From: Aquabacterium sp.
Lineage (GTDB): Bacteria > Pseudomonadota > Gammaproteobacteria > Burkholderiales > Burkholderiaceae_C
DNA length: 12,723 nt
Direction: 5' to 3'
NCBI GenBank assembly: GCA_017989885.1
Contig: JAGNPA010000017.1
Coordinates: 1-12,723 of the forward strand
Below the pieces are notes generated by a model that did not search any database, had not been told where the DNA came from, and saw only the letters and a program-made list of their open reading frames with translations. Positions within the stretch are counted from its first letter, which is position 1; every line of letters begins with the position of its first letter. The position numbers and the translations under genes were made by a program. This document shows, one piece after another, positions 1 through 7,475 of the stretch.

Positions 1-120
1 TCCTGAACGCCAAACCCTGGTGGTGAACCTGACACCTGGGCGGGAAAATCGAGTGTCTCAGCCGGCTTGATGGCGCTTCCGCGGTGCGATACTTGGCCTC
101 ATGCGGTTAAAACGCCTATC
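1..120. other. Unidentified sequence joined to a truncated dehydrogenase gene
   Basis: These bases do not encode the dehydrogenase sequence that would be expected upstream of 122. The dehydrogenase frame meets a stop at 68-70. No frame gives a recognisable protein here; one frame ends in LNAKPWW followed by a stop at about 24-26, which could be the tail of another gene. The block may be the edge of a mobile element, a rearrangement or a misassembly. The sequence alone does not decide between these. Confidence 0.4.
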
Positions 121-328
121 CGTCGGCCACCTGGTCTACTCGTACTTCTTCGCCCGCATGGCCAAGATCGCTCTGGAAAAGCAAGCTTCCGGCGACAAGT
201 TCTACATCGCCAAGCTGGCTACCGCTCGCTTCTACTTCGCCAAGCTGCTGCCTGAAGTCGAGACCCTGATGATCACGGCCAAGGCCGGTCTGAAGCCCCT
301 GGTGGAAATGGACGAAGCCCTGTTCTAA
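101..328 (+). CDS. C-terminal fragment of an acyl-CoA dehydrogenase
   Basis: The last ~68 residues, from GHLVYSYFFARMAKIALE to the stop at 326-328, resemble the C-terminal extension of the ~600-residue acyl-CoA dehydrogenases that sit beside FadN/FadA-type genes in many Burkholderiales. The intact flavoenzyme makes the trans-2-enoyl-CoA that is the substrate of the next gene. The catalytic and FAD-binding domains are missing: the homologous part starts near 120, and the ATG at 101 is probably only a chance start in the joined sequence (residues MRLKRLS do not look like the family). The fragment is therefore unlikely to be functional by itself. Its position just ahead of the fused dehydrogenase/hydratase gene supports the assignment, but identification rests on a short stretch. 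Confidence 0.6.
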   Translation: MRLKRLSVGHLVYSYFFARMAKIALEKQASGDKFYIAKLATARFYFAKLLPEVETLMITAKAGLKPLVEMDEALF

Positions 329-342
329 TCGACAGGCCGTTC

Positions 343-371
343 AAAGGGAGGCGGCCTCGCTTCCTCCCTTT
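343..371 (+). terminator. Terminator-like hairpin between the dehydrogenase and the FadN-type gene
   Basis: A perfect 9-bp stem pairs AAAGGGAGG (343-351) with CCTCCCTTT (363-371) around an 11-base loop and runs into TTTT (369-372). The A-rich 5' side and T-rich 3' side make it look like a bidirectional intrinsic terminator. It lies only 15 bases after the dehydrogenase stop and 37 before the next start, so it would separate or partly attenuate transcription within what otherwise looks like one operon. Its activity is inferred. Confidence 0.55.
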
Positions 372-408
372 TCCATCTCCATTTCCCCAAGTTCTGCTAG
401 GAGAGAAC

Positions 409-2808
409 ATGAGTCAATTCAATGTGCGCAAGGTTGCCGTCCTCGGCGCCGGCGTCATGGGCGCCCAGATCGCGGCCCACCTGGTCAACTGCAAGGTGCC
501 GGTCGTTTTGTTCGACCTGCCCGCCAAGGAAGGCCCCAAGAACGGCATCGTGACCAAGGCTGTCGAAGGCCTGAAGAAGCTGAAGCCTTCGCCCCTGGGC
601 GTGACCGAAGACGCAGCCCTGATCCAGCAAGCCAACTACGAAGAGCACCTCGAAGAGCTGCGCGGTTGCGACCTGATCATCGAAGCCATCGCCGAGCGTC
701 TGGACTGGAAGGAAGATCTGTACAAGAAGATCGCTCCCTTCGTGAACGACAAGGCCATCCTGGCCACTAACACCTCTGGTCTGTCCATCACGGCCATGGC
801 CAATGTGTTGCCCGAGCAGCTGCGTTCGCGCTTCCTGGGCATCCACTTCTTCAACCCTCCCCGCTACATGTTCCTGCTGGAACTGATCCCCACCGAGTTC
901 ACCGCGCCTGACGTGGTGGACAAGCTGGAGACGTTCTCGGCATCCGTGGTGGGCAAGGGCGTGGTTCGTGCATACGACACCCCCAACTTCATCGCCAACC
1001 GCGTGGGCGTGGCCGGCATGATGCTGACCTTCCGCGAAGTCGAGCGTTCGGGCCTGGGTTACGACATCGTCGACGACCTGACTGGCAAGAAGATGGGCCG
1101 CGCTTCGTCGGCTACTTTCCGTACCGCCGACGTGGTGGGTCTGGACACGATGGCGCACGTCATCAAGACCCTGCAAAACGGCGCCAAGGATGACCCGTTC
1201 AACAGCTGCTTCGCCAACCCTGTGGCGCTGGACAAGCTGCTGGCTCTGGGCAACTTCGGCCAGAAGACCAAGGCTGGTTTCTTCAAGAAGGAAGGCAAGA
1301 CCATCCTTCAGTTCAACGCTGAAACCGGTGAATACGTGCCTGCTGGCGCCAAGGCCGACAAGGAAGTCACCGACATCCTGCGCAAGCCTGCCGCCGAGCG
1401 CGTGAAGGCCCTGCGTGAGTCCGCTCACCCGCAAGCTCAGTTCATCTGGGCCCTGCTGCGCAACGCTTTCCACTACGCTGCCGTGACGCTGGAATCGATC
1501 GCCGAATCCGCTCGCGAAGTGGACTTCGCCATGCGCTGGGGCTTCGGTATGAAGCAAGGCCCGTTCGAAATCTGGCAAGAAGCTGGCTGGAAGCAAGTGG
1601 CTGAGTGGGTGAAGGCCGACATCGATTCGGGCAAGGCCCTGTCGAAGGCCCCGCTGCCCGCCTGGGTGTTCGACGGCCGCGACGGTGTGCACACCGCCGA
1701 AGGTTCGTGGTCGCCCAAGACCGGCAAGTACGTGCCGATCCGCGATCTGCCCGTCTACAAGCGTCAGGCCTTCCGTGAAAACGTCCTGGGCTCGCAAGCC
1801 CCGAACGCTGCCACCGCTGGCAAGACCCTGTTCGAAGACGCCAATATCCGCCTGTGGACCCTGGACGACGAAGTGGTCATCGCTTCGATCAAGTCCAAGA
1901 TGCACACCATCAGCGCTGAAGTGACCGCTGGCCTGGCCAAGGGTCTGGAAATCGCTGAAGCCGGCTACAAGGGCATGGTCATCTGGACGCAAGACGGCCC
2001 CTTCTCTGCTGGTGCCGACCTGCAATCCATGATGCCCGCCTTCATGAGCGGTGGTGGCAAGGCCATCGCCCCGTTCGAGAAGCAACTGCAGGACTTCATG
2101 CTGTCGCTGCGCTACTCCAACGTGCCGACCGTTGCTGCCATGCACGGCCTGGCCTTGGGCGGCGGTTGCGAACTGGCTGTGCACGCTGCCAAGCGCGTGG
2201 CTGCCATGGAAACCTATGTGGGTCTGGTCGAAGTCGGCGTGGGTCTGATCCCTGGCGGCGGCGGTCTGGCTTACCTGGCTCGCCGTGCCGCTGAGCAAGT
2301 CGAAGCGTCCAAGGGCGTGTCCGGCATGGTTGGCGCCGAGCTGATGGGCTTCGTCAAGGAAGGCTTCCAGGCTGCGGCCATGGCCAAGGTGGCAACCTCT
2401 GCCATCGAAGCCCGCAAGTTCGGCTACCTGCTGGAAGGCGACGTCGTTGTGCCCAACAAGGACGAAGTCCTGTACGTGGCCATCGCCCAAGCCAAGGCCA
2501 TGTTCGAGTCCGGCTACCGCGCTCCTGCCAAGAAGCAATTCGCTGTGGCAGGCCGCAACGTGAAGGCCACGCTGCAATCGTCGCTGATCAACATGCGCGA
2601 CGGCGGCTTCATCTCGCAACACGACTACTACATCAGCTCCTGCATCGCAGACGTGCTGACCGGTGGCGACGTGGATGCTGGCACCCTGGTGAGCGAGGAA
2701 TACCTGCACGCCCTGGAGCGCAAGCACTTCTGCGCGCTGTTGGACAACCCCAAGACGCAAGAACGCATCATGGGCATGCTGTCGACCGGCAAGCCTGTCC
2801 GCAACTGA
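409..2808 (+). CDS. FadN-type fused 3-hydroxyacyl-CoA dehydrogenase / enoyl-CoA hydratase
   Basis: This 799-residue cytosolic enzyme should hydrate trans-2-enoyl-CoA and oxidise the resulting 3-hydroxyacyl-CoA with NAD+, the two middle steps of beta-oxidation. The dehydrogenase comes first: a Rossmann loop GAGVMGA at 13-19, then HFFNP with catalytic H146, and E158 twelve residues later, the same spacing as the His-Glu pair of known family members. A crotonase domain follows (about 490-700), with SAGADL at 533-538 and GGGCE at 584-588. E588 and E608 lie 20 residues apart, matching the two catalytic glutamates of rat enoyl-CoA hydratase. This domain order is that of Bacillus FadN and the reverse of E. 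coli FadB. AGGAG at 399-403 sits 5 bases before the ATG. The thiolase follows after 18 bases in the same frame, so co-transcription is likely. Codon use is strongly biased, as in highly expressed genes. Confidence 0.95.
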   Translation: MSQFNVRKVAVLGAGVMGAQIAAHLVNCKVPVVLFDLPAKEGPKNGIVTKAVEGLKKLKPSPLGVTEDAALIQQANYEEHLEELRGCDLIIEAIAERLDWKEDLYKKIAPFVNDKAILATNTSGLSITAMANVLPEQLRSRFLGIHFFNPPRYMFLLELIPTEFTAPDVVDKLETFSASVVGKGVVRAYDTPNFIANRVGVAGMMLTFREVERSGLGYDIVDDLTGKKMGRASSATFRTADVVGLDTMAHVIKTLQNGAKDDPFNSCFANPVALDKLLALGNFGQKTKAGFFKKEGKTILQFNAETGEYVPAGAKADKEVTDILRKPAAERVKALRESAHPQAQFIWALLRNAFHYAAVTLESIAESAREVDFAMRWGFGMKQGPFEIWQEAGWKQVAEWVKADIDSGKALSKAPLPAWVFDGRDGVHTAEGSWSPKTGKYVPIRDLPVYKRQAFRENVLGSQAPNAATAGKTLFEDANIRLWTLDDEVVIASIKSKMHTISAEVTAGLAKGLEIAEAGYKGMVIWTQDGPFSAGADLQSMMPAFMSGGGKAIAPFEKQLQDFMLSLRYSNVPTVAAMHGLALGGGCELAVHAAKRVAAMETYVGLVEVGVGLIPGGGGLAYLARRAAEQVEASKGVSGMVGAELMGFVKEGFQAAAMAKVATSAIEARKFGYLLEGDVVVPNKDEVLYVAIAQAKAMFESGYRAPAKKQFAVAGRNVKATLQSSLINMRDGGFISQHDYYISSCIADVLTGGDVDAGTLVSEEYLHALERKHFCALLDNPKTQERIMGMLSTGKPVRN

Positions 2809-2826
2809 TCGATCGGAGACACACAC

Positions 2827-4050
2827 ATGTCTAAGCAACTCCGCGACGTTTACGTCGTTGCCGCCACCCGTACCCCGATCGGCAAGTCTGGCCGCGGCGT
2901 GTTCAAGAACACCCGCCCTGACGATCTGCTGGTCGCCACCATCAAGAACGCCCTCAAGCAAGTTCCCACGCTGGACCCTGCTGCCATCGAAGACGCCATC
3001 GTTGGCTGCGCGATGCCTGAAGGCGAACAAGGCATGAACGTGGCCAAGATCGCCACGCTGCTGTCTGGCCTGCCCAAGACTGTGGCCGGTGCCACCGTGA
3101 ACCGCTTCTGCGCGGCCGGTATCACTGCCGTGTCGATGGCTGCTGACCGCATCCGCGTTGGCGAAGCTGAAGTCATGCTGGCTGGTGGCGTGGAATCGAT
3201 GTCCATGGTTCCCATGGGCGGTTCCAAGCCTTCGTTCAACCCCAAGGTCGTTGACCTGGACGAGAACGTCGGTATCGCCTACGGCATGGGCATGACCGCC
3301 GAGAAGGTGGCCGAGCAGTGGAAGGTGACCCGCGAAGAGCAGGACGCTTTCGCTACTGAATCGCATCGCCGCGCCATCGCTGCTCAGCAAGCTGGCTTCT
3401 TCGACGCTGAAACCACGCCGATCGAAATCGAAGTGCGTACGCCTAACCTGGAAACAGGCGAAGTGACGATCACCAAGAAGACGATCACCCGTGACGAAGG
3501 CGCTCGTCCTGACACGTCGGTGGAAGGTCTGGCCAAGCTGCGTGCCGTGTTCGCTGCCAAGGGTTCGGTCACGGCCGGTAACTCGTCGCAGACGTCTGAC
3601 GGCGCTGGCTGCCTGATCCTGGCTTCGAAGGAAGCTTGCGTGAAGTACGGTCTGACACCTCTGGCCAAGTTCGTGGCTTTCGCCGTGAAGGGCGTGCCCC
3701 CAGAAATCATGGGTATCGGCCCGATCGAAGCCATCCCCAAGGCGCTGGAATACGCCGGCCTGAAGGCTTCGGACATGGACTGGGTTGAGCTGAACGAAGC
3801 CTTTGCTGCTCAGTCTCTGGCTGTGCTGAAGGACCTGGACAGCAAGGGCCACGTGCTGGACCGCGCCAAGGTGAACCCGATGGGCGGCGCGATCGCTCTG
3901 GGCCACCCCCTGGGCGCAACCGGTGCCATCCGCGCTGCAACCGTGGTGCACGGTCTGCGTCGCACTGGCGGCAAGTACGGCATGGTGACGATGTGTATCG
4001 GTACCGGCCAAGGCGCTGCTGGCATCTTCGAGCGCGTTGACAGCCTGTGA
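2827..4050 (+). CDS. fadA: Acetyl-CoA C-acyltransferase (3-ketoacyl-CoA thiolase)
   Basis: This 407-residue enzyme performs the last step of beta-oxidation, cleaving 3-ketoacyl-CoA with free CoA to release acetyl-CoA. All expected thiolase motifs are present: VNRFCAAG with the nucleophilic cysteine at C95, NEAFA at 323-327, GHPLGATG with H360, and CIGTGQG with the second cysteine at C390. Length and ends match degradative thiolases. The start follows GGAG about 10 bases upstream, and the 18-base gap to the FadN-type gene indicates one transcript. A strong terminator at 4121-4153 ends the unit. A purely biosynthetic thiolase role is possible on sequence alone, but the context favours fatty acid degradation. 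Confidence 0.95.
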   Translation: MSKQLRDVYVVAATRTPIGKSGRGVFKNTRPDDLLVATIKNALKQVPTLDPAAIEDAIVGCAMPEGEQGMNVAKIATLLSGLPKTVAGATVNRFCAAGITAVSMAADRIRVGEAEVMLAGGVESMSMVPMGGSKPSFNPKVVDLDENVGIAYGMGMTAEKVAEQWKVTREEQDAFATESHRRAIAAQQAGFFDAETTPIEIEVRTPNLETGEVTITKKTITRDEGARPDTSVEGLAKLRAVFAAKGSVTAGNSSQTSDGAGCLILASKEACVKYGLTPLAKFVAFAVKGVPPEIMGIGPIEAIPKALEYAGLKASDMDWVELNEAFAAQSLAVLKDLDSKGHVLDRAKVNPMGGAIALGHPLGATGAIRAATVVHGLRRTGGKYGMVTMCIGTGQGAAGIFERVDSL

Positions 4051-4120
4051 TGAGCTGCTTCAAGTCGGCTGTTGATTGGGCGCTTGTTGAGGTCTGATTG
4101 ATGGCAGCTTGAACTGCAAG

Positions 4121-4153
4121 AGCCCGCAATGGAGTGATCCTTGCGGGCTTTTT
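4121..4153 (+). terminator. Intrinsic terminator after the thiolase gene
   Basis: AGCCCGCAA (4121-4129) pairs perfectly with TTGCGGGCT (4141-4149) across an 11-base loop, followed by TTTTTGTTTG from 4149. The GC-rich stem plus T-tract is a textbook rho-independent terminator. It lies 70 bases after the thiolase stop and closes the beta-oxidation operon. Confidence 0.9.
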
Positions 4154-4248
4154 GTTTGTGCTTTGTTGGTCGTGTGTTGTGTTGGTGAGGTTCTTGTTGG
4201 TGTGGTGGGTGACGGTGTGGGCTTCGGGATGGCGGCGGCGTGGGCCTG

Positions 4249-4704
4249 CTCCGCTCCTGACGCGGGGCACCACCGAGTTTGTTCGCCGTTGTCTCTTGAA
4301 CACGAGCCTGCCCATGCTGCTGATCAGGACACCGCGAATGGTCGCTTCGCAGTCCCACACCACCGCCATCCCGCGACACACCGTGGCGGGGCGAGAGGGG
4401 ATGAGGGCGCTTTGCGCCCTCATCCCCGGCCTCACGCCACTACCGTGCGTGTTGGTCTGGCGTGGCGTGGCTGGGCTGGGGGCGTGCCTCGGTGTGTTTG
4501 GGCCTGAGGGCGTGGGTAAGCGGGCGCAGCGACCATTCGCGGTGTCCTGACTGGTCGCCAGCCAGGCCGGTGTTGACGAGGTGAAGGGGGCGTGGCACGG
4601 TGGTGGCCCGCGTCAGGAGCGGAGAACGCTTACCCGCGCCCTCAGGTCGCGCCACAACATACCGAAGTACGCCCCCAGCCCAGCCACGCCTGACCAACAC
4701 GCGC
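4249..4704. repeat. Mosaic of two interlocking long inverted repeats (A-B-A'-B')
   Basis: Arm A (4249-4350) is the inverted counterpart of A' (4524-4624), with a 23-bp perfect block (4324-4346 with 4528-4550) and a 26/27 block (4249-4275 with 4598-4624). Arm B (4447-4522) is the inverted counterpart of B' (4627-4704), with a 22-bp perfect block (4464-4485 with 4669-4690) and a 19/20 block (4503-4522 with 4627-4646). B carries a 5-base duplication that B' lacks. A' and B' adjoin, and B ends directly before A'. B and B' could fold into a long stem with A' as the loop. Open frames crossing this area follow the repeats and show no recognisable protein, so I treat 4154-4753 as non-coding. It may be a remnant of a small non-autonomous element or an extragenic repeat family; I recognise no named element. 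Confidence 0.8.
4397..4427. repeat. Perfect 14-bp hairpin with 3-base loop
   Basis: GGGGATGAGGGCGC (4397-4410) and its exact reverse complement (4414-4427) flank a TTT loop. No T-tract follows, so it is not a standard terminator. It lies between arms A and B of the inverted-repeat mosaic. Its compact perfect form resembles extragenic palindromic repeats, but copy number elsewhere in the genome is unknown. Confidence 0.75.
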
Positions 4705-4753
4705 CCCCCTCACCATTTCAATAAACGGTCAAGAAACCGAGCGAGACAAGAAG

Positions 4754-5614
4754 ATGGAAGCCCTGCACATCCTCACGGACGATGGCCACATGCTGGCGGG
4801 TCGTTGTTTCAGGCCGCATGGCGGTGTCAATGTGCGCCGCGCTGTCATCATCGCCTGCGCATTGGGCGTGCCGCAAACCTTCTACGAGCGCTATGCCAGC
4901 TGGCTGGTGCAGCAAGGCTGCGTGGTCTATACCTTCGACTGGCGCGGCATGGCGCAGTCAGCGCCACCCAGTCTGGTCGGCTACAAAGCCAAGCTGGTGG
5001 ATTGGGCTCGCCACGATGCGCCGGCTGTGATGGAACTGGTGGCGCAACGCCATCCTGGTCTGCCCATCACCTGGTTCGGTCACAGCATGGGTGGCATCTT
5101 GTTCGGCATGATGCCCGCGCATCCGCGTATCGACAGGGTGGCCACGCTGGGCAGTGGCAGCGGCTATCACGAGCATCTGGCGCGGCCTCTGCGCTATGTG
5201 ATCGGCGCCTTCTGGCATGTGATCGTGCCCTTGAGCGTGGCGCGGCATGGCTACTTTGCCGGGCGCCGCATCCGTACCGTGGACGATCTGCCGCGCGGCG
5301 TCGTGGCGCAATGGAAGCGCTGGTGTAGCCATCCGGATTTTGTCGTCAGCGAAGGCGAGGCCGTGCGGCAAGCCTATGCCAGCGTGAAGTTGCCCATCAC
5401 GGCGGTGGTGTTCACCGATGACACGATGGCCAGCCCGCGTGGTGTCAAAGCCATGCACAGCCACTACACGGGCACGCAGGTGGACCTCAAAGTCTTGCGC
5501 CCCGAGCAGCAGGGCTTGCGTGCTGTCGGGCACTTCAACTTCTTTCATGCCAAGACCGGGCCGCGTGGCTGGGCCCTGAGCTTGCCCTGGCTGGGGTTGA
5601 CGCCGCAGGCCTAA
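4754..5614 (+). CDS. Alpha/beta hydrolase, predicted (substrate unknown)
   Basis: A 286-residue serine hydrolase with no signal peptide or membrane segment, so probably cytosolic. The nucleophile elbow is GHSMGG at 109-114 (S111). The likely acid is D222 or D223 in VVFTDDTMASP, and the likely base is H260 in AVGHFNFF, giving the triad order of the fold. FDWRGMAQS at 61-69 is the usual loop after strand 4. The sequence resembles the uncharacterised predicted alpha/beta hydrolases grouped with serine-aminopeptidase-like lipases; esterase or thioesterase activity is plausible but not shown. The ribosome site before the ATG is weak (AAGAAG). It stands alone after the repeat region and converges with the minus-strand oxidase, only 20 bases separating the stop codons, with no clear terminator between them. 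Confidence 0.85.
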   Translation: MEALHILTDDGHMLAGRCFRPHGGVNVRRAVIIACALGVPQTFYERYASWLVQQGCVVYTFDWRGMAQSAPPSLVGYKAKLVDWARHDAPAVMELVAQRHPGLPITWFGHSMGGILFGMMPAHPRIDRVATLGSGSGYHEHLARPLRYVIGAFWHVIVPLSVARHGYFAGRRIRTVDDLPRGVVAQWKRWCSHPDFVVSEGEAVRQAYASVKLPITAVVFTDDTMASPRGVKAMHSHYTGTQVDLKVLRPEQQGLRAVGHFNFFHAKTGPRGWALSLPWLGLTPQA

Positions 5615-5634
5615 TGGTGTGTGCAGCCTCGGCC

Positions 5635-7311
5635 TCAGCCCAAGGCGCCTGTGATGCCAACCTGCCGATCGCGCGGGTCGATCAGCACGCCCGGGTTGAG
5701 AATGCCTTGCGGGTCCACACTGGCCTTGGCTGCTTGCAACATCTGGCGGTACAGCGCAGGGGTTTCCTGTTCATACCCCGGCCTGTGGTCGCGCCCCACC
5801 GCATGGTGGTGGGTGATGGTGCCGCCGTGTTTGATCACGGCTTCGTTGGCGGCCTGCTTGATCTCGCGCCAGGCCGCGAGGGCCGAGGCCACATCGCCCT
5901 GCGCGCTGCCCAAGGCTGCGATGGTGAAGTAGGGCGCTGGGCCATCCGGGTAGATGTGTGTGAAGCGGCAGGACACGAAGGCCGGGTGGCCGGTGGCTTG
6001 CTGCACGGCCTGCGCCACGTCCTTGCGAACGCCCTTGTAGAAGGCCTCGAACTTGTCCCAGGTGGTGGCGGTCTCGAAGGTGTCCATGATGAGCCCGTTG
6101 CCCACGGCCGGGTCGCGCCAGTAGGGCATGCGCAGGAAGGCCTGCCGCCAGGCGCCGGCGGTGCCGCTGCGGTGCTCTTCACCGCCCTCATCGCGCATCG
6201 AGCGTTCGACCGATTCGGCGTCATAGCTGCCGCCGTAGCTGCTGACCAGCTCCAGTGCGCGGCGCATCCATTCGTTCATCGGGTGATCGGCTGATTCGAA
6301 GCCCAGCACCAGCACGGCTGCGGTGCCATCACCTACGCCAGAGAACACGGTTTCCATCGGGTCCAGCAGGCGGCAGTTGCTGGGATACAGGCCCGATTGC
6401 GCCAGGGCCCGCACGCATTGCACGCCTTGTTTGTAGTCCGTGAAGCGCGCCGAGGCATTGGCGCGAAAGCGCGGCCTGTCCTGCAGTCGCATCCAGGCTT
6501 CGGTGACCACGCCCATCGTGCCTTCCGAGCCCAGCACCAGGCGATCTTGCGAAGGGCCGGCACCGGATGCGGGTAGACGGCGAGAGGCGCACACACCCGA
6601 TGGCGTGATCATGCGGGTGCTCTCGACCAGGTCATCTATGTGGGTCATCAGCGTGGCGTAGTGGCCGCCCGCTCGGGTCACGATCCAGCCGCCCAGCGTC
6701 GAGAACTCGAAGCTCTGCGGGTAGTGGCGCAAGGTGTAGCCATGTGGCTTGAGTTGCGCTTCCAGTTCAGGGCCTAACGCACCGGCCTGGATGCGGGCGG
6801 CGCGGCTGCTGGGGTCGACCTCCAGCACGCGGTTCAGGCGCTCCATGTCGAGCGACACGGCGGCGGCATAGCTCGCCCCCACGGCCGCTTCCACGCCACC
6901 ACACACGCTGGAGCCGCCGCCATAGGGGATCACGGCCACGTTGTGGCGCGAAGCCCAGTCCAGGATGTCGATCACGGCCTGCTCGTCGTCGGGGTAGGCC
7001 ACCCAGTCAGGCACATGGGGCACCTGGCGCAACCACATGCGGGCCAGGTCGGCGTAGCTCTTGCCCATGGCGTGATTGAGCCGGTCCAGCGGGCTGTCGG
7101 TGAACATGGCAGACAAGGCCGCAGGTGGCGCGATGCGCGGCGCGGGCAGCACGAAATCGCCAACCTGGGGCTCGGGGCGATCCGTGATCTGGCCACCCAG
7201 CATCTGCACCATCATCGAGATGCGGCTGGATTCTTCCTGTGTCAGGTGTTCGGAGGCGGCGCCCCAGCCCCAGAAGCGGCGAAGCGGGCGGCGAGAGAGC
7301 GTGGCATTCAT
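5635..7311 (-). CDS. FAD-linked oxidase, alkyldihydroxyacetonephosphate synthase-like
   Basis: A 558-residue flavoprotein of the vanillyl-alcohol-oxidase fold. The FAD pyrophosphate loop is PYGGGSSVCGG at 129-139, and a second FAD-contact motif LGSEGTMGVVTEA begins at 260. A triple histidine H501-H503 in HHHAVGRDHRPGY matches the HHH motif of alkyl-DHAP synthase, the ether-lipid enzyme, in which those residues are needed for catalysis. The C-terminal DPQGILNPG is typical of the fold. Bacterial relatives are mostly uncharacterised and no acyl-DHAP acyltransferase gene is nearby, so ether-lipid synthesis is only one option; oxidation of a hydroxy acid or aromatic alcohol is another. I chose the start at 7311 because AAAAGGA lies 8 bases upstream; the open frame extends to 7848 but that part overlaps the AraC gene and looks like no protein. 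The divergent AraC gene probably regulates it. Confidence 0.85.
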   Translation of the reverse strand: MNATLSRRPLRRFWGWGAASEHLTQEESSRISMMVQMLGGQITDRPEPQVGDFVLPAPRIAPPAALSAMFTDSPLDRLNHAMGKSYADLARMWLRQVPHVPDWVAYPDDEQAVIDILDWASRHNVAVIPYGGGSSVCGGVEAAVGASYAAAVSLDMERLNRVLEVDPSSRAARIQAGALGPELEAQLKPHGYTLRHYPQSFEFSTLGGWIVTRAGGHYATLMTHIDDLVESTRMITPSGVCASRRLPASGAGPSQDRLVLGSEGTMGVVTEAWMRLQDRPRFRANASARFTDYKQGVQCVRALAQSGLYPSNCRLLDPMETVFSGVGDGTAAVLVLGFESADHPMNEWMRRALELVSSYGGSYDAESVERSMRDEGGEEHRSGTAGAWRQAFLRMPYWRDPAVGNGLIMDTFETATTWDKFEAFYKGVRKDVAQAVQQATGHPAFVSCRFTHIYPDGPAPYFTIAALGSAQGDVASALAAWREIKQAANEAVIKHGGTITHHHAVGRDHRPGYEQETPALYRQMLQAAKASVDPQGILNPGVLIDPRDRQVGITGALG

Positions 7312-7382
7312 CGGAGCGGTCCTTTTCGTGTCTGTTCTGAGGGGGCCTGAACGTGGCCTGTTCTGGATGATGACTGTAGGCA

Positions 7383-7392
7383 GGTGCGCACC
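7383..7392. promoter_or_regulatory. Short palindrome in the oxidase/AraC divergent spacer
   Basis: GGTGCGCACC is a perfect 10-bp palindrome in the middle of the intergenic region that must hold both divergent promoters. A GATAAT at 7423-7428 resembles a -10 box for the AraC gene, with TTGATA at 7396-7401 upstream, but the 21-base spacing is too long for a good sigma-70 promoter. An operator role is a guess. Confidence 0.25.
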
Positions 7393-7475
7393 ATGTTGAT
7401 AGTTAATCTGTGCCATCTTTCCGATAATTGGTGACAATGCGGCCAACTGCCACGGCAGGCAGTGGAGTGACGGAT

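Noticed and set aside
397..4011. 1204-codon open frame on the minus strand over the FadN-type and thiolase genes
   Set aside because: It is in exact codon register with two well-identified enzymes, is rich in His, Gln and Arg as antisense frames are, has no recognisable domain, and results from missing TTA/CTA/TCA codons.
4109..4700. Open frames of 86-138 codons on both strands in the repeat region
   Set aside because: They run through inverted repeats, have biased composition (Arg, Trp, Pro), match no family I recognise and lack good ribosome sites.
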